From Fidelibacterota bacterium (GTDB lineage: Bacteria > Fidelibacterota > Marinisomatia > SCGC-AAA003-L08 > JACNLC01), in NCBI GenBank assembly GCA_024277615.1, contig JAJRUW010000029.1, positions 1 through 52,099 on the forward strand: 52,099 nucleotides of DNA, written 5' to 3'. Under the pieces are notes generated by a model. It searched no databases. It saw nothing but the letters and a program-made list of their open reading frames with translations, and was not told the DNA's origin. Shown piece after piece: positions 44,028 to 52,099 of this stretch. Position 1 is the first letter of the stretch, and each line of letters opens with the position of its first letter. Both the position numbers and the translations under genes were made by a program.

Positions 44028-45062
44028 TCAGTTGAGTACCGCCTTGAAGGCCTCGATTGCTTTTGAAATATCCGCTGCAGTAATACCTGCATGGGTCACC
44101 AGGCGCAGGCGTGTGCCTCCCGTATCGAAAAACCGGACACCCCGCTCAGCCATGTGTTGCACCAGTTGCAGGGGGGAGATCCGTTTCGTATCTACGTCGA
44201 AATAGACAATATTCGTCGATACTTTTTGCAGATTGAGTTGAATACCCGGAAGCTTGGACAATTCTTCTGCCAGGTGACGGGCATGGTCATGATCTTTCCG
44301 TATCTGAGCAACGCCATTTTCAAGTGCATACAGGCCTCCGGCGGCGATAATCCCGGCCTGACGCATACCGCCGCCCAGAGATTTACGGATACGCCGGGCC
44401 CTCCGGATGAAATCAGCATCTCCACAGATCACAGAGCCCACCGGTGCGGCAAGACCCTTGGAAAGGCAGAAAGTCACGGAATCCGCCATACCTGTAAGAT
44501 CATTAACGGGCAAGCCGAGAGCAACGGCAGCATTGAATATGCGGGCGCCGTCGATGTGCAGTTTCAGCCGGTGTTTACGGGCAATGTCCGCAACGGCCTG
44601 CAGATAATCGGGGCTCAGGGGGGTTCCAAAACAGCGATTGTGCGTATTTTCCAGACAGATCAGACGGGTGACGGGAAAATGAATATCATGTGGCCTTATG
44701 GCCGCGCGGAGCTCTGCGAGGGCGAGAGTCCCGTCTTCCCGGTTCGTCAGCTGGCGGGAGTGAATGCCCCCATAAACGGAAACCCCGCCGGCTTCGTAAT
44801 AAAAAGTGTGCGACTGATTTCCCACAATGATTTCCGAGCCCCGCTCACAATGTGCAAGGATCGAAACCAGATTGCCCATGGTCCCGCTGGAGACCAGCAG
44901 AGCCTTTTCCTTCCCCAGTAGCCCGGCGGCTTTTTCCTGCAGCGCATTGACAGTGGGGTCCTCATCAAAAACGTCGTCTCCCAGGGGTGCCGCGGCAATG
45001 GCTGCCCGCATTTCGTTTGAAGGCTGTGTAAATGTATCGCTCCGCAGATCAATAATTTTCAT
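44028..45062 (-). CDS. ltaE: Low-specificity L-threonine aldolase
   Basis: A 344-residue fold-type I PLP enzyme that cleaves L-threonine/allo-threonine to glycine and acetaldehyde. The start at 45062 has AAGGA upstream; the open frame extends 16 codons further. Seen: IDLRSDTFTQPSNEMRAAIAAAPLGDDVF, EDPTVNALQEKAAGLLGKEKALLVSSGTMGN, NQSHTFYYEAGG, ENTHNRCFG, LHIDGARIFNAAVALG and the PLP lysine in FCLSKGLAAPVGS. It lies divergent from an amidohydrolase across a 157-bp gap. Confidence 0.95.
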   Translation of the reverse strand: MKIIDLRSDTFTQPSNEMRAAIAAAPLGDDVFDEDPTVNALQEKAAGLLGKEKALLVSSGTMGNLVSILAHCERGSEIIVGNQSHTFYYEAGGVSVYGGIHSRQLTNREDGTLALAELRAAIRPHDIHFPVTRLICLENTHNRCFGTPLSPDYLQAVADIARKHRLKLHIDGARIFNAAVALGLPVNDLTGMADSVTFCLSKGLAAPVGSVICGDADFIRRARRIRKSLGGGMRQAGIIAAGGLYALENGVAQIRKDHDHARHLAEELSKLPGIQLNLQKVSTNIVYFDVDTKRISPLQLVQHMAERGVRFFDTGGTRLRLVTHAGITAADISKAIEAFKAVLN

Positions 45063-45219
45063 AATTTCCTTATTCCGTTGGTTTTCATCAGCAATTCCCG
45101 CTCCCGGCAATTTTTTTAAAAGCTACAGGGTTCAACCGGAAAAGTCCGGTGTTCACATCGGATGTCGATTCTTAATATCCATCCTTCTTTCTCCCCGGGG
45201 AGCGGCTCTAAATTTACAC

Positions 45220-46785
45220 ATGCTTTCGCAGAGGAAATTATTTTATAATGCCCGTGTAATCACACTGGACGACCAACAGCCCCGGGCAAACTCGCTGTTT
45301 GTATCCGATGGAATGCTGGAGGCCGTGGGAACCAATTTAACCGCAGACGGGAAAGGCTGTGAACGAATTGACCTTCAGAATGGTGTGGTAGTGCCGGGGT
45401 TGACGGATGCCCATGTGCATCTGCAAAGCCTGGGTCGTTTTTTAGAGGGCTTGCAGCTTAACCGTATCGCTTCGCCGGAAGCTGTGGCACAGTTAGTAAG
45501 GCGGAAAGCAAATGAGATACCACCAGGCGAATGGATTCTGGGACGGGGCTGGGATCACACAAAATGGCCACGGCAGCGTTTTCCTGCAGATACGGTACTC
45601 AACAATGCCGCCCCGGATCATCCCGTATTGCTAACCCGGGTTGACGGACACGCCGTCTGGGTTAATAAGGCCGCCCGGGCAATGGCCGGTTTCACTCGCG
45701 GAGCGAATCTGCCGGAGGGCGGGGCCGTCAAAGGTGATTGTGTGTTCATCGATAATGCAATGAATTTGATCACTAAAATCCTGCCCGGTGTCAGCGATGC
45801 TGCCTTGGAACGGCAAATCCGCCTTGGAGCGATGACTTTCGCAAGCCGGGGACTTACCTGTGTCCACGATGTCTGTCAGGATGCGCGTATTATTCGCATC
45901 ATCAAAAAACTCGTGGCAGCAGGGGAATTCCCCCTGCGCTGTTACGGCCTGCTGGAATACGGTCATGCAGATCTTCTGCGGGAATATTTTACGCGAGGTC
46001 CCTACCTTAGCGACCGCTACACAATCCGGGGAGTTAAGACTTTTATAGATGGCGCCTTTGGGAGCCGGGGGGCGGCCCTGCTGGAACCGTATGCAGATGA
46101 TCCGTCTAACCGGGGGCTCCTACTGCTGCCTGCCGAAGAGCTTGGACAACTGGCTAATCGCTGCCGCAATGCCGGTTTCCAGCTCTGCACCCATGCCATT
46201 GGCGACAGGGGTTGTCGGGTTGTGCTGGATACTTACGCCACAGTGCTGGGAAAAACAAAGGATCATCGCTGGCGGATTGAACATGCCGAGATGGTAGCTC
46301 CGGAGGATTTGCAGCGGTTCCGGAAGCTGGGTGTAATCCCCTCGCTGCAGCCATCGCACTGCACCTCGGATATGCCCTGGATCGAAGACCGTATCGGTCC
46401 GGAGCGGACTCATTTCATTTCACGTCTGAAATCCTTTATCGATCTCGGTCTGAAAGTTCCGGGAGGTTCCGACAGCCCCATCGAGAAGGGTGATCCGCTG
46501 GAGGAATTTTATGCCGCCGTCACCCGTCAGGATCACAGAGGTTACCCTCCAGGAGGCTGGCACCCCCAAGAGAAGATCATGCCCTTGCAGGCTTTGAAAA
46601 TGCTCACATTGTGGCCGGCCTATGCCGCCTTTGCCGAGGGGCGCAGAGGGCGTTTAAAAAGAGGCTATGATGCCGATTTCACCGTTTTGGATCAGGATGT
46701 CACGCTCTTGACAGACCGGCGTATCCTGCAAACAAAGATCCTCATGACGGTTATAGCCGGGGAAGTGGCTTTTACCGGCTTTTAG
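45220..46785 (+). CDS. YtcJ-like metal-dependent amidohydrolase
   Basis: A 521-residue amidohydrolase-superfamily protein. ATG 45220 is preferred because MLSQRKLFYNARVITLDDQQPRANSL is the usual family N-terminus; the open frame extends 131 codons upstream over the ltaE promoter and start. Metal-site motifs: VVPGLTDAHVHLQSLGRF (HxH), FGSRGAALLEPY, FQLCTHAIGDRGCR, RIEHAEMV and GSDSPIEKGDPLEEFYAAV (final Asp). The YtcJ family includes N-substituted formamide deformylases, but most members have unknown substrates. It converges with cysK (17-bp gap). Confidence 0.93.
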   Translation: MLSQRKLFYNARVITLDDQQPRANSLFVSDGMLEAVGTNLTADGKGCERIDLQNGVVVPGLTDAHVHLQSLGRFLEGLQLNRIASPEAVAQLVRRKANEIPPGEWILGRGWDHTKWPRQRFPADTVLNNAAPDHPVLLTRVDGHAVWVNKAARAMAGFTRGANLPEGGAVKGDCVFIDNAMNLITKILPGVSDAALERQIRLGAMTFASRGLTCVHDVCQDARIIRIIKKLVAAGEFPLRCYGLLEYGHADLLREYFTRGPYLSDRYTIRGVKTFIDGAFGSRGAALLEPYADDPSNRGLLLLPAEELGQLANRCRNAGFQLCTHAIGDRGCRVVLDTYATVLGKTKDHRWRIEHAEMVAPEDLQRFRKLGVIPSLQPSHCTSDMPWIEDRIGPERTHFISRLKSFIDLGLKVPGGSDSPIEKGDPLEEFYAAVTRQDHRGYPPGGWHPQEKIMPLQALKMLTLWPAYAAFAEGRRGRLKRGYDADFTVLDQDVTLLTDRRILQTKILMTVIAGEVAFTGF

Positions 46786-46802
46786 TCCCGGGTATTCGGT
46801 TT

Positions 46803-47738
46803 TCAGACTTCCTCGGCATCCTCAAAGAGTGTCGTGCTTAAATAGCGTTCCCCCGTATCCGGCAGGATGGCCACGATCACTTTGTTCCGGTTTTCAGAGC
46901 GGCCTGCAATTTCCACGGCAGCATGTACCGCTGCTCCTGAGCTGATACCTGCGAGAATACCCTCCTCCCGGGCAAGCCGGCGGGCCATGTCAAAAGCCTG
47001 TTCACTGGAAACTTTATAAACCTCATCTATAATATCACGGTTGAGATTTTCCGGAATAAATCCCGCACCAATCCCCTGTATTTTGTGAGGTCCGGGATCG
47101 CCGCCGGAGATGACAGGTGATTCAACGGGTTCAACGGCCACGGACAGAAAACCGGGTTTAAGAGCTTTAATGATTTCTGAAATTCCGGTGATAGAACCGC
47201 CTGTTCCAACACCGGAAACCAGAATGTCGGCCTGACCGTCGGTGTCATTCCAGATCTCCAGGGCTGTTGTACGGCGGTGTATCTCGGGATTGGCAGGATT
47301 AACAAATTGCATGGGGATTACCGAGTTTACAGTTTCAGCAGCAATTTCTTCCGCCTTATTGATGGAACCTTTCATACCTTTATCTCCGGGCGTAAGCACT
47401 AATTCCGCTCCCAGTGCTTTCAGCAATTTACGTCGTTCGAGACTGAGCGTATCGGGCATGGTTAGTATCAGATGGTATCCTCTCACAGCGCAGGTCAGGG
47501 CGAGACCAATACCGGTGTTGCCGCTGGTAGGTTCAATGACGGTTGTACCAGGCCCCAGTTTGCCCAGTCTTTCGAGAGCGTCTATCATTCCCACGCCTAC
47601 GCGGTCTTTGACGCTGCCGGCGGGATTAAAGGCTTCCAGTTTGGCAAGTATTTGTGCCCCGGTGCCGCTATACACTTTGTTAAGCTGGACCAGCGGTGTA
47701 TTGCCGATCAGTTTAGTCATATCTGTTGCGATTTTCAT
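46803..47738 (-). CDS. cysK: Cysteine synthase A (O-acetylserine sulfhydrylase)
   Basis: A 311-residue PLP enzyme making cysteine from O-acetylserine and sulfide. PLP lysine is Lys44 in [23 protein letters not shown] is the substrate loop; [10 protein letters not shown] binds the PLP phosphate; [12 protein letters not shown] is near the C-terminus. It lies 52 bp downstream of cysE on the same strand, forming the classical two-step operon and cysteine synthase complex partners. An SD (AGGAAAGAG) precedes the ATG. Confidence 0.96.
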   Translation of the reverse strand: MKIATDMTKLIGNTPLVQLNKVYSGTGAQILAKLEAFNPAGSVKDRVGVGMIDALERLGKLGPGTTVIEPTSGNTGIGLALTCAVRGYHLILTMPDTLSLERRKLLKALGAELVLTPGDKGMKGSINKAEEIAAETVNSVIPMQFVNPANPEIHRRTTALEIWNDTDGQADILVSGVGTGGSITGISEIIKALKPGFLSVAVEPVESPVISGGDPGPHKIQGIGAGFIPENLNRDIIDEVYKVSSEQAFDMARRLAREEGILAGISSGAAVHAAVEIAGRSENRNKVIVAILPDTGERYLSTTLFEDAEEV

Positions 47739-47790
47739 GATGTCTCTTTCCTGTTGAATTTGTATTAAGTCAGGGTTTGTGGTGTTCTGA

Positions 47791-48660
47791 TTATTTATTA
47801 TTGTAAAGTCTTGTATTTGGGGGCACCGATTTCACTACCCACATATTCCCGCCGATTACGGCGCCCTTGCCGATGATTGTTTCACCGCCCAGAATAGTGG
47901 CACCGGAATAAATGGTCACATCATCCTCGAGAGTCGGGTGACGCTTATGCCCCTTCATCGCCCTTTCCACGCTTAGAGCACCGATGGTAACGCCCTGATA
48001 CAGCTTGACCCTGTCTCCGATGAGCGTGGTTTCTCCCACAACAACACCGGTACCGTGATCGATGAAAAATGATTTCCCGATAGTGGCACCGGGATGGATG
48101 TCGATACCTGTCTGGTGATGAATATACTCGCTCATGATCCGGGGCAGTAAGGGAACTTCCTTCTCGTGGAGATAATGTACAACCCGATAAACGGTCATGG
48201 CTGCAATACTGGGATATGCCATGATTATCTCATCACGGCTGTTTGCCGCCGGGTCGCCGTCCATAGCAGCCTGCACGTCCAGTTGCAGCAGCTCCCGTAT
48301 AACGGGAATCTCGTTCAAAAAATCAAGTACGATGTTCTCAGACAAGCTCCGACATTCATCCTGCTGGAGTGTCTCGTGATGCTTGTTGTGTTCAAAACAG
48401 ATGCATTTATTGATCTCCTCACTTAAATGCTTATAGAGCCAAACGACTCTTTCTCCCGTCGTGTACGGGAGTGCCGTATCTTCAACTGCCATCCGGTCGT
48501 AATAACCGGGATAGATGATTTTACGGATGATTTTCATAATATTTATGATATGCTCCTGTGAAGGCAGATTTTCACCGCCGGTGCGGTTAATGGCACCCTT
48601 GTTTTCATAGGAATGCAGGATACGGGCAACAATTCGCCCGATTTTTTGAGTGTCTCTCAT
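47791..48660 (-). CDS. cysE: Serine O-acetyltransferase
   Basis: A 289-residue acetyltransferase that activates serine with acetyl-CoA for CysK. The N-terminal alpha-helical domain is followed by left-handed beta-helix hexapeptide repeats: [49 protein letters not shown], with the catalytic His in IDHGTG. It ends [11 protein letters not shown]; the C-terminal Ile used by some CysE proteins to bind CysK is absent (it ends in Lys), so complex formation with CysK is uncertain. AAGGAAC precedes the ATG. Confidence 0.95.
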   Translation of the reverse strand: MRDTQKIGRIVARILHSYENKGAINRTGGENLPSQEHIINIMKIIRKIIYPGYYDRMAVEDTALPYTTGERVVWLYKHLSEEINKCICFEHNKHHETLQQDECRSLSENIVLDFLNEIPVIRELLQLDVQAAMDGDPAANSRDEIIMAYPSIAAMTVYRVVHYLHEKEVPLLPRIMSEYIHHQTGIDIHPGATIGKSFFIDHGTGVVVGETTLIGDRVKLYQGVTIGALSVERAMKGHKRHPTLEDDVTIYSGATILGGETIIGKGAVIGGNMWVVKSVPPNTRLYNNK

Positions 48661-49020
48661 GTTCCTTTTTTGTTAATATGCCTTCACGCTCCGTTACGAC
48701 GGACGCTGCCGCCAAAGGCGGATAGAAAGGCCCGGTTAATGCTCCGCTTACAGTGGAATAATGGTTTTGGCTTGTACCACGGCTTTAAACCAATGATTAA
48801 GACTGCAAATCTGATTGTGGTGTAATTTAAACAGTCTAATATTATTAAGAAAAATAAGTCCGATACAATATGCAAATTTATGGAATTTGCCGGCGAGTAT
48901 GCGATTGTTTACGACGTGCAAAATCGGGCATATATGAGACTCATTTAAAAATATATAAATAAGACTTGCACGGTCGCATATAACCTGCGTAAGTTTGATA
49001 AGTAGGAATAATTACTGTTT
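48661..49020. other. Divergent intergenic region cysE / PerR-like operon
   Basis: 360 bp without a gene. It holds a small CCGCC-AAA-GGCGG hairpin near 48709, and an AT-rich palindrome TAATA-T-TATTA (48837-48847) that may serve a Fur-family regulator but does not match the PerR consensus well. TTGCAC near 48965 is a possible -35 for the downstream operon. Confidence 0.4.
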
Positions 49021-49398
49021 ATGAGATTTAGTTCACAAAGAGAAGCCATCTTAAGTTACATTCGCGGAGTGCAGAGTCACCCCACGGCTCAGGATATCCA
49101 TGAGTCGGTCAAAAAGATATTCCCTTCTTTGAGTTTGGGAACTGTCTATCGTAACCTAAATCAGCTCCTGGAACATCAACTGATAACTGCTATAAAACAG
49201 GACGAGATTGTGCATTACGATGGCAATATTTCAGACCATCAGCACTTTCGCTGTAAAAATTGTGATTCGATCATTGATCTGGAGTTCCCCGTAAAAGATA
49301 TTATTCTGGAGCATGTACCCCGTTTTGGCCATGAGATACAGGCCTATGAACTTTATATGACCGGTATATGTAAAAATTGTAAAAACGAAACAAAATGA
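49021..49398 (+). CDS. Fur-family regulator, PerR-like
   Basis: A 125-residue Fur/PerR-type metalloregulator, slightly shorter than usual at the N-terminus. Seen: MRFSSQREAILSYIRG, HPTAQDIHESVKKIFP (the HPTA His used for metal in PerR), SLGTVYRNLNQLLEHQLI (recognition helix), YDGNISDHQHFRCKNCDSIIDLEF and C-terminal GICKNCKNE, giving both CxxC zinc-site pairs. The peroxiredoxin gene 24 bp downstream and the SOD after it make a peroxide-sensing, PerR-like repressor the best reading, since PerR usually controls such genes. Fur or Zur is less likely from context. Confidence 0.9.
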   Translation: MRFSSQREAILSYIRGVQSHPTAQDIHESVKKIFPSLSLGTVYRNLNQLLEHQLITAIKQDEIVHYDGNISDHQHFRCKNCDSIIDLEFPVKDIILEHVPRFGHEIQAYELYMTGICKNCKNETK

Positions 49399-49422
49399 AA
49401 AATCAACAATAAGGAGACAAGT

Positions 49423-50067
49423 ATGTTAGTAACAAAAAAAGCACCGGAGTTTACCGCTACAGCGGTCTTACCCGATAATTCTTTCAAAGAGATCAGTCTG
49501 GCAGATTACAAAGGTAAAAAAGTCGTTCTCTTTTTCTATCCGCTGGATTTTACCTTTGTGTGCCCCACGGAAATACTGGCTTTTGATCATCGCCTTGAAG
49601 AATTCAAGAAACGCGGTGTGGAAGTTTTGGGTTGTTCCATCGACTCTCATTTCAGTCACTGGGCCTGGCGCAATGTTGACACCAAGCATGGCGGAATCGG
49701 CCAGATCGGGTATCCCCTGATCGCCGATGTGGATAAGTCCATCGCCCGCAACTACGATGTATTGGTGGGTGCTGAACCTGCAACCGTCATTACCGCAGAA
49801 GAAGAAAAAGAGACCACAATCGGCGGGGCCGTCGCTTTGAGGGCTTCTTTTCTGATCGATGAAGAAGGTAATATTGCTCATTCGGTAATCAACAATCTTG
49901 ATCTCGGCAGAAATGTGGACGAGATGCTGCGCATGGTAGATGCACTGAACTTTTTCCAGAAAAACGGTCAGGTCTGCCCCGCAGGCTGGACGGAAGGTGA
50001 AGAAGGCATGACCGGATCTACTGACGGTGTTGCAGATTATCTGGCAAAACATGCCGATACATTATAA
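49423..50067 (+). CDS. 2-Cys peroxiredoxin (AhpC/Prx1 type)
   Basis: A 214-residue typical 2-Cys peroxiredoxin that reduces H2O2 and organic peroxides. The peroxidatic Cys47 is in PLDFTFVCPTEI, and the resolving Cys185 is in GQVCPAGW. HWAWRN and ASFLIDEEGNIAHSVINNLDLGRN are family features. A short acidic insert (AEEEKETTIGG) precedes the latter. Middle gene of the regulator/peroxiredoxin/SOD operon, with AAGGAGA six bases before the ATG. No AhpF is adjacent, so thioredoxin is the likely reductant. Confidence 0.95.
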   Translation: MLVTKKAPEFTATAVLPDNSFKEISLADYKGKKVVLFFYPLDFTFVCPTEILAFDHRLEEFKKRGVEVLGCSIDSHFSHWAWRNVDTKHGGIGQIGYPLIADVDKSIARNYDVLVGAEPATVITAEEEKETTIGGAVALRASFLIDEEGNIAHSVINNLDLGRNVDEMLRMVDALNFFQKNGQVCPAGWTEGEEGMTGSTDGVADYLAKHADTL

Positions 50068-50125
50068 TTAACCACTGCCGGGAGGGAGCAAAATGTTCCC
50101 TCCCATAATTTTTAAGGAGAGTATC

Positions 50126-50701
50126 ATGAACCATAAACTACCCGAACTGCCATACTCAAAGGATGCCCTTGAACCTCATATTTCCAGGGAAACCCTGGAA
50201 TATCATTATGGGAAACATCATCAGGCCTATGTCAACAATCTAAATAACCTGATTCCCGGCACCGAGTTTGCCGAGCTTCCACTTGAAGAGATCGTCAAAC
50301 AAGCCTCCGGAGGCTTGTTCAACAACGCCTCACAGACATGGAACCATTCCTTTTATTGGAATTGTCTCAGTCCCACCGGCGGAGGAAAACCGAACGGAAG
50401 CTTAGAAAAAAAGATCATCTCAACTTTCGGTTCCTTTGAAGAATTCAAAGATCAGTTTTCAAAAAAAGCAATCACCACGTTCGGATCCGGCTGGGCCTGG
50501 CTCGTTAAAACGGCCGATGGCGCTCTTGAGATCATCAGCACCAGTAATGCCGGGTCGCCTCTGACAGAAGGGAAAACACCCCTGCTGACCTGTGATGTCT
50601 GGGAGCATGCTTATTATGTGGACTATCGTAATGCCCGCGCAAAATATGTCGATGCCTTCTGGAACCTGGTCAACTGGGAGTTCGTCGCTGCAAATCTGTA
50701 A
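50126..50701 (+). CDS. sodB: Iron superoxide dismutase
   Basis: A 191-residue Fe/Mn superoxide dismutase (superoxide to O2 and H2O2). ATG 50126 follows TAAGGAGA; an upstream in-frame start at 50093 lacks support. Metal ligands are His27 ([10 protein letters not shown]), the His in NHSFYW, and Asp and His in [13 protein letters not shown]. The [14 protein letters not shown] motif carries the Gln at the position typical of Fe-type enzymes rather than Mn-type. It lies 58 bp after the peroxiredoxin and is followed by a strong terminator, closing the oxidative-stress operon. Confidence 0.95.
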   Translation: MNHKLPELPYSKDALEPHISRETLEYHYGKHHQAYVNNLNNLIPGTEFAELPLEEIVKQASGGLFNNASQTWNHSFYWNCLSPTGGGKPNGSLEKKIISTFGSFEEFKDQFSKKAITTFGSGWAWLVKTADGALEIISTSNAGSPLTEGKTPLLTCDVWEHAYYVDYRNARAKYVDAFWNLVNWEFVAANL

Positions 50702-50774
50702 TGCAGTACTATCCAGGCGGATTATTATGGTCTTCTTATTAGCTTAGCTATCCGCACGGACAGGACTATTACGG

Positions 50775-50804
50775 AAAGAGGCTGTTTGTAAGAACAGCCT
50801 CTTT
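50775..50804 (+). terminator. Intrinsic terminator of the regulator-Prx-SOD operon
   Basis: A perfect 12-bp stem AAAGAGGCTGTT/AACAGCCTCTTT (50775-50786 with 50793-50804), 6-nt loop, then CATTAT. It lies 74 bp after the SOD stop. Confidence 0.85.
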
Positions 50805-50934
50805 CATTATCATCAGGCCGGGTGTTGTGATCTAAAAACATTAATTCACCCCCAAATGTACACCGATAATCACTCACTCCGAATACCGAATGGCAAAGTG
50901 CGACACTGAGTACAGCCCTGATACAACTCCGACT

Positions 50935-51165
50935 TCAATTATTCTGGCGGTCTCTCACAACATCTCCATCATCACTCACCCTGTACAAAAACCCTTCTTC
51001 CCGAATTATCCCAATCTTCAACACCTTTTCAGGATCAGCATATTTCAGAGGATCATAGCTGATAATTGCACCGATCCTGCCACGGGCAACATCGCCGTCT
51101 GCATCAACAAAATACACCCACCCGGATTCCCGTTGTAGGTTCAACTTCTTTACTAACTCAGTCAT
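50935..51165 (-). CDS. Small conserved-looking protein with duplicated acidic-loop motif
   Basis: A 76-residue protein with GAAGGA upstream of the ATG at 51165. It contains two similar turns, VYFVDADGDVARGR and LYRVSDDGDVVRDR, in an otherwise beta-rich sequence. Short proteins with a WVYFVDxDGDVxR-type segment are common in diverse bacteria, but I know no function. The first and last third of the protein therefore look like an internal duplication. It is downstream of the SOD terminator and convergent with that operon. Coding status is likely but unproven. Confidence 0.6.
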   Translation of the reverse strand: MTELVKKLNLQRESGWVYFVDADGDVARGRIGAIISYDPLKYADPEKVLKIGIIREEGFLYRVSDDGDVVRDRQNN

Positions 51166-51489
51166 TTATGATATCCTTCGAGTGTTGAAATGTCATTAGC
51201 ATACCGGAGTGTTCGTTCACAAGACCGGAATATCCACATCTCTTTTACTAGCTTAAAACAGTTACGCCGGAAGTGCAGGCGCGAGTTTGAAACGCTATTT
51301 GCAAAGTATCTCGATTTTGTCATTCTTCCTGATTTGAATCAGCGTAGCAATCATTTACGATCGGCGCAATAGTGCTTTTAATAACCCGCAGGGTTATCTC
51401 CGTATATTTGCTTTAAGGATCTTTCCGTCATCACAATGCTATTTGATGTAATCAGCTAATATTTCCAGTTGATCTGACAGATTGGGTTT
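51166..51489. other. Intergenic, no confident gene
   Basis: A 60-codon plus-strand open frame (51190-51372, rich in Arg/Ser) shows no domain or SD and is left uncalled. Nothing else is recognised. Confidence 0.4.
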
Positions 51490-51942
51490 TTACTGATTTT
51501 TTAAAAATAAAACCACTGACTGCCAGGTTGGATATTTCGTACCCGGCCCAAAATGTAAAAGTCTCCCCTTAAAGTTGTCGGCTCCGTTTTTTGATCTATC
51601 ATCAATAAGATAGTCGCCACAATTTAATTCTTTATGGTGGCTGATTATCAGCCTTTTCAGAGCCACGTCACCCAGGTATTTTTTAACCCATTCAAGTTTA
51701 TCTGACCAGGCTGATGGATTTTCCCAGGGAGCAGTCGATAAAATATATGTATCAAACAGTTCTGCTAATTCACGATAGGCATCGATGGCACCAGGCAGCG
51801 GTTTCATTTTGCCAAATATACCGGGGATTTCATCATTACGACCTTTATACTCCTTGATAATTTCTTGGGGACATTGATCAATTCCCGATTGGAAATCAAC
51901 AAGCACATTGTCCATATCGACAAAAAGGATTTTTTTACTCAC
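51490..51942 (-). CDS. 5'(3')-deoxyribonucleotidase-like HAD phosphatase
   Basis: A 150-residue HAD protein of the 5'(3')-deoxyribonucleotidase (NT5C) family, which dephosphorylates deoxynucleoside monophosphates. The catalytic Asp9/Asp11 pair lies in FVDMDNVLVDF, IFGKMKPLPGAIDAYREL forms the cap region, ILSTAPWENPSAWSDK is motif II, and LIDDRSKNGADNFKG carries the closing Asp pair. It is a free-standing gene; the acidic and lysine sites are all intact. Typical length for the compact bacterial form. Confidence 0.9.
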   Translation of the reverse strand: MSKKILFVDMDNVLVDFQSGIDQCPQEIIKEYKGRNDEIPGIFGKMKPLPGAIDAYRELAELFDTYILSTAPWENPSAWSDKLEWVKKYLGDVALKRLIISHHKELNCGDYLIDDRSKNGADNFKGRLLHFGPGTKYPTWQSVVLFLKNQ

Positions 51943-52099
51943 ATAGCTTCCATTTTTAAGGCTTTACAATTTAATGCGTTCCGGCTGTGCAGAAAAGACA
52001 TCTTGGTATATTATTAAGCAGACTTACTCTTGACATGATGTGTACACAGATTATTCAATTTGCTCAAAACAGGCTGGTGAATATCTGTGAGAATAATAA
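51943..52099. other. Right-edge intergenic sequence
   Basis: 157 bp containing the upstream region of the deoxyribonucleotidase-like gene; no gene is recognised before the window ends. Confidence 0.4.

Noticed and set aside
48661-49020. PerR/Fur box
   Set aside because: The TAATATTATTA palindrome does not match the TTATAAT-N-ATTATAA consensus well enough to call.
49468-50052. 194-codon minus-strand open frame
   Set aside because: Antisense to the peroxiredoxin gene, which is unmistakable.

Overview
The window looks like a chromosomal segment from an uncultured, Gram-negative member of the FCB superphylum (Marinimicrobia/Calditrichota/KSB1-like rather than classical Bacteroidetes; this placement is inferred). 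The basis is a 2368-residue SprA-type outer-membrane translocon protein, two PorV/PorQ-like outer-membrane proteins, secreted proteins ending in WPNPFNP-type sorting tails, dockerin-type calcium repeats in extracellular proteins, and lipid A/LPS-type modification genes. Genes are densely packed with many ATGA overlaps. TGA is used as a normal stop in many intact genes. I saw no CRISPR array, integrase, transposase or prophage.

Layout. 1-640: end of a histone-deacetylase-family gene overlapping a circularly permuted YpsA (SLOG) gene. 655-5041: four-gene minus-strand operon (Cys/Met PLP enzyme, homoserine dehydrogenase, aldehyde dehydrogenase, Lrp/AsnC regulator). 5238-14520: accessory block with a minus-strand four-repeat secreted dockerin protein bearing a sorting tail, divergent from a tight three-gene operon: AAA+ protein of sigma-54-activator ancestry fused to DUF4384, a secreted beta-helix/dockerin protein, and a TPR-CHAT cysteine-protease-like protein. 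14554-21679: housekeeping genes (interrupted purine nucleoside phosphorylase, rlmN, moxR-DUF58, TPR lipoprotein, PfkB kinase, Nudix, and an AroQ-fold protein without catalytic residues). 21900-22893: AT-rich island with a broken FkbH-like HAD gene.

23045-40586 is a nearly gapless minus-strand run: rdgB, sprA, glutaminyl-cyclase-like M28 peptidase, prmA, a Cys-rich lipoprotein, a sorting-tail propeller protein, two PorV/PorQ-like proteins, then a GT2 / LAB_N / ArnT-like / polysaccharide-deacetylase set. It reads as type 9-like secretion plus envelope modification. tRNA-Phe with its own promoter and terminator lies at 40871. A near copy of that terminator lies 2.6 kb downstream, and between them is a gene-poor AT-rich stretch holding a FadL-like porin gene cut by a TGA. 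44028-50701: threonine aldolase, amidohydrolase, cysE-cysK, and a PerR-like regulator / peroxiredoxin / Fe-SOD oxidative-stress operon. The right end has a small conserved protein and a deoxyribonucleotidase-like HAD protein.

The most interesting items are the AAA-DUF4384 / beta-helix-dockerin / TPR-CHAT operon, three genes interrupted by in-frame TGA codons (two at positions where relatives carry glycine), the proposed homoserine/methionine catabolic operon, and the AroQ-like pseudoenzyme.
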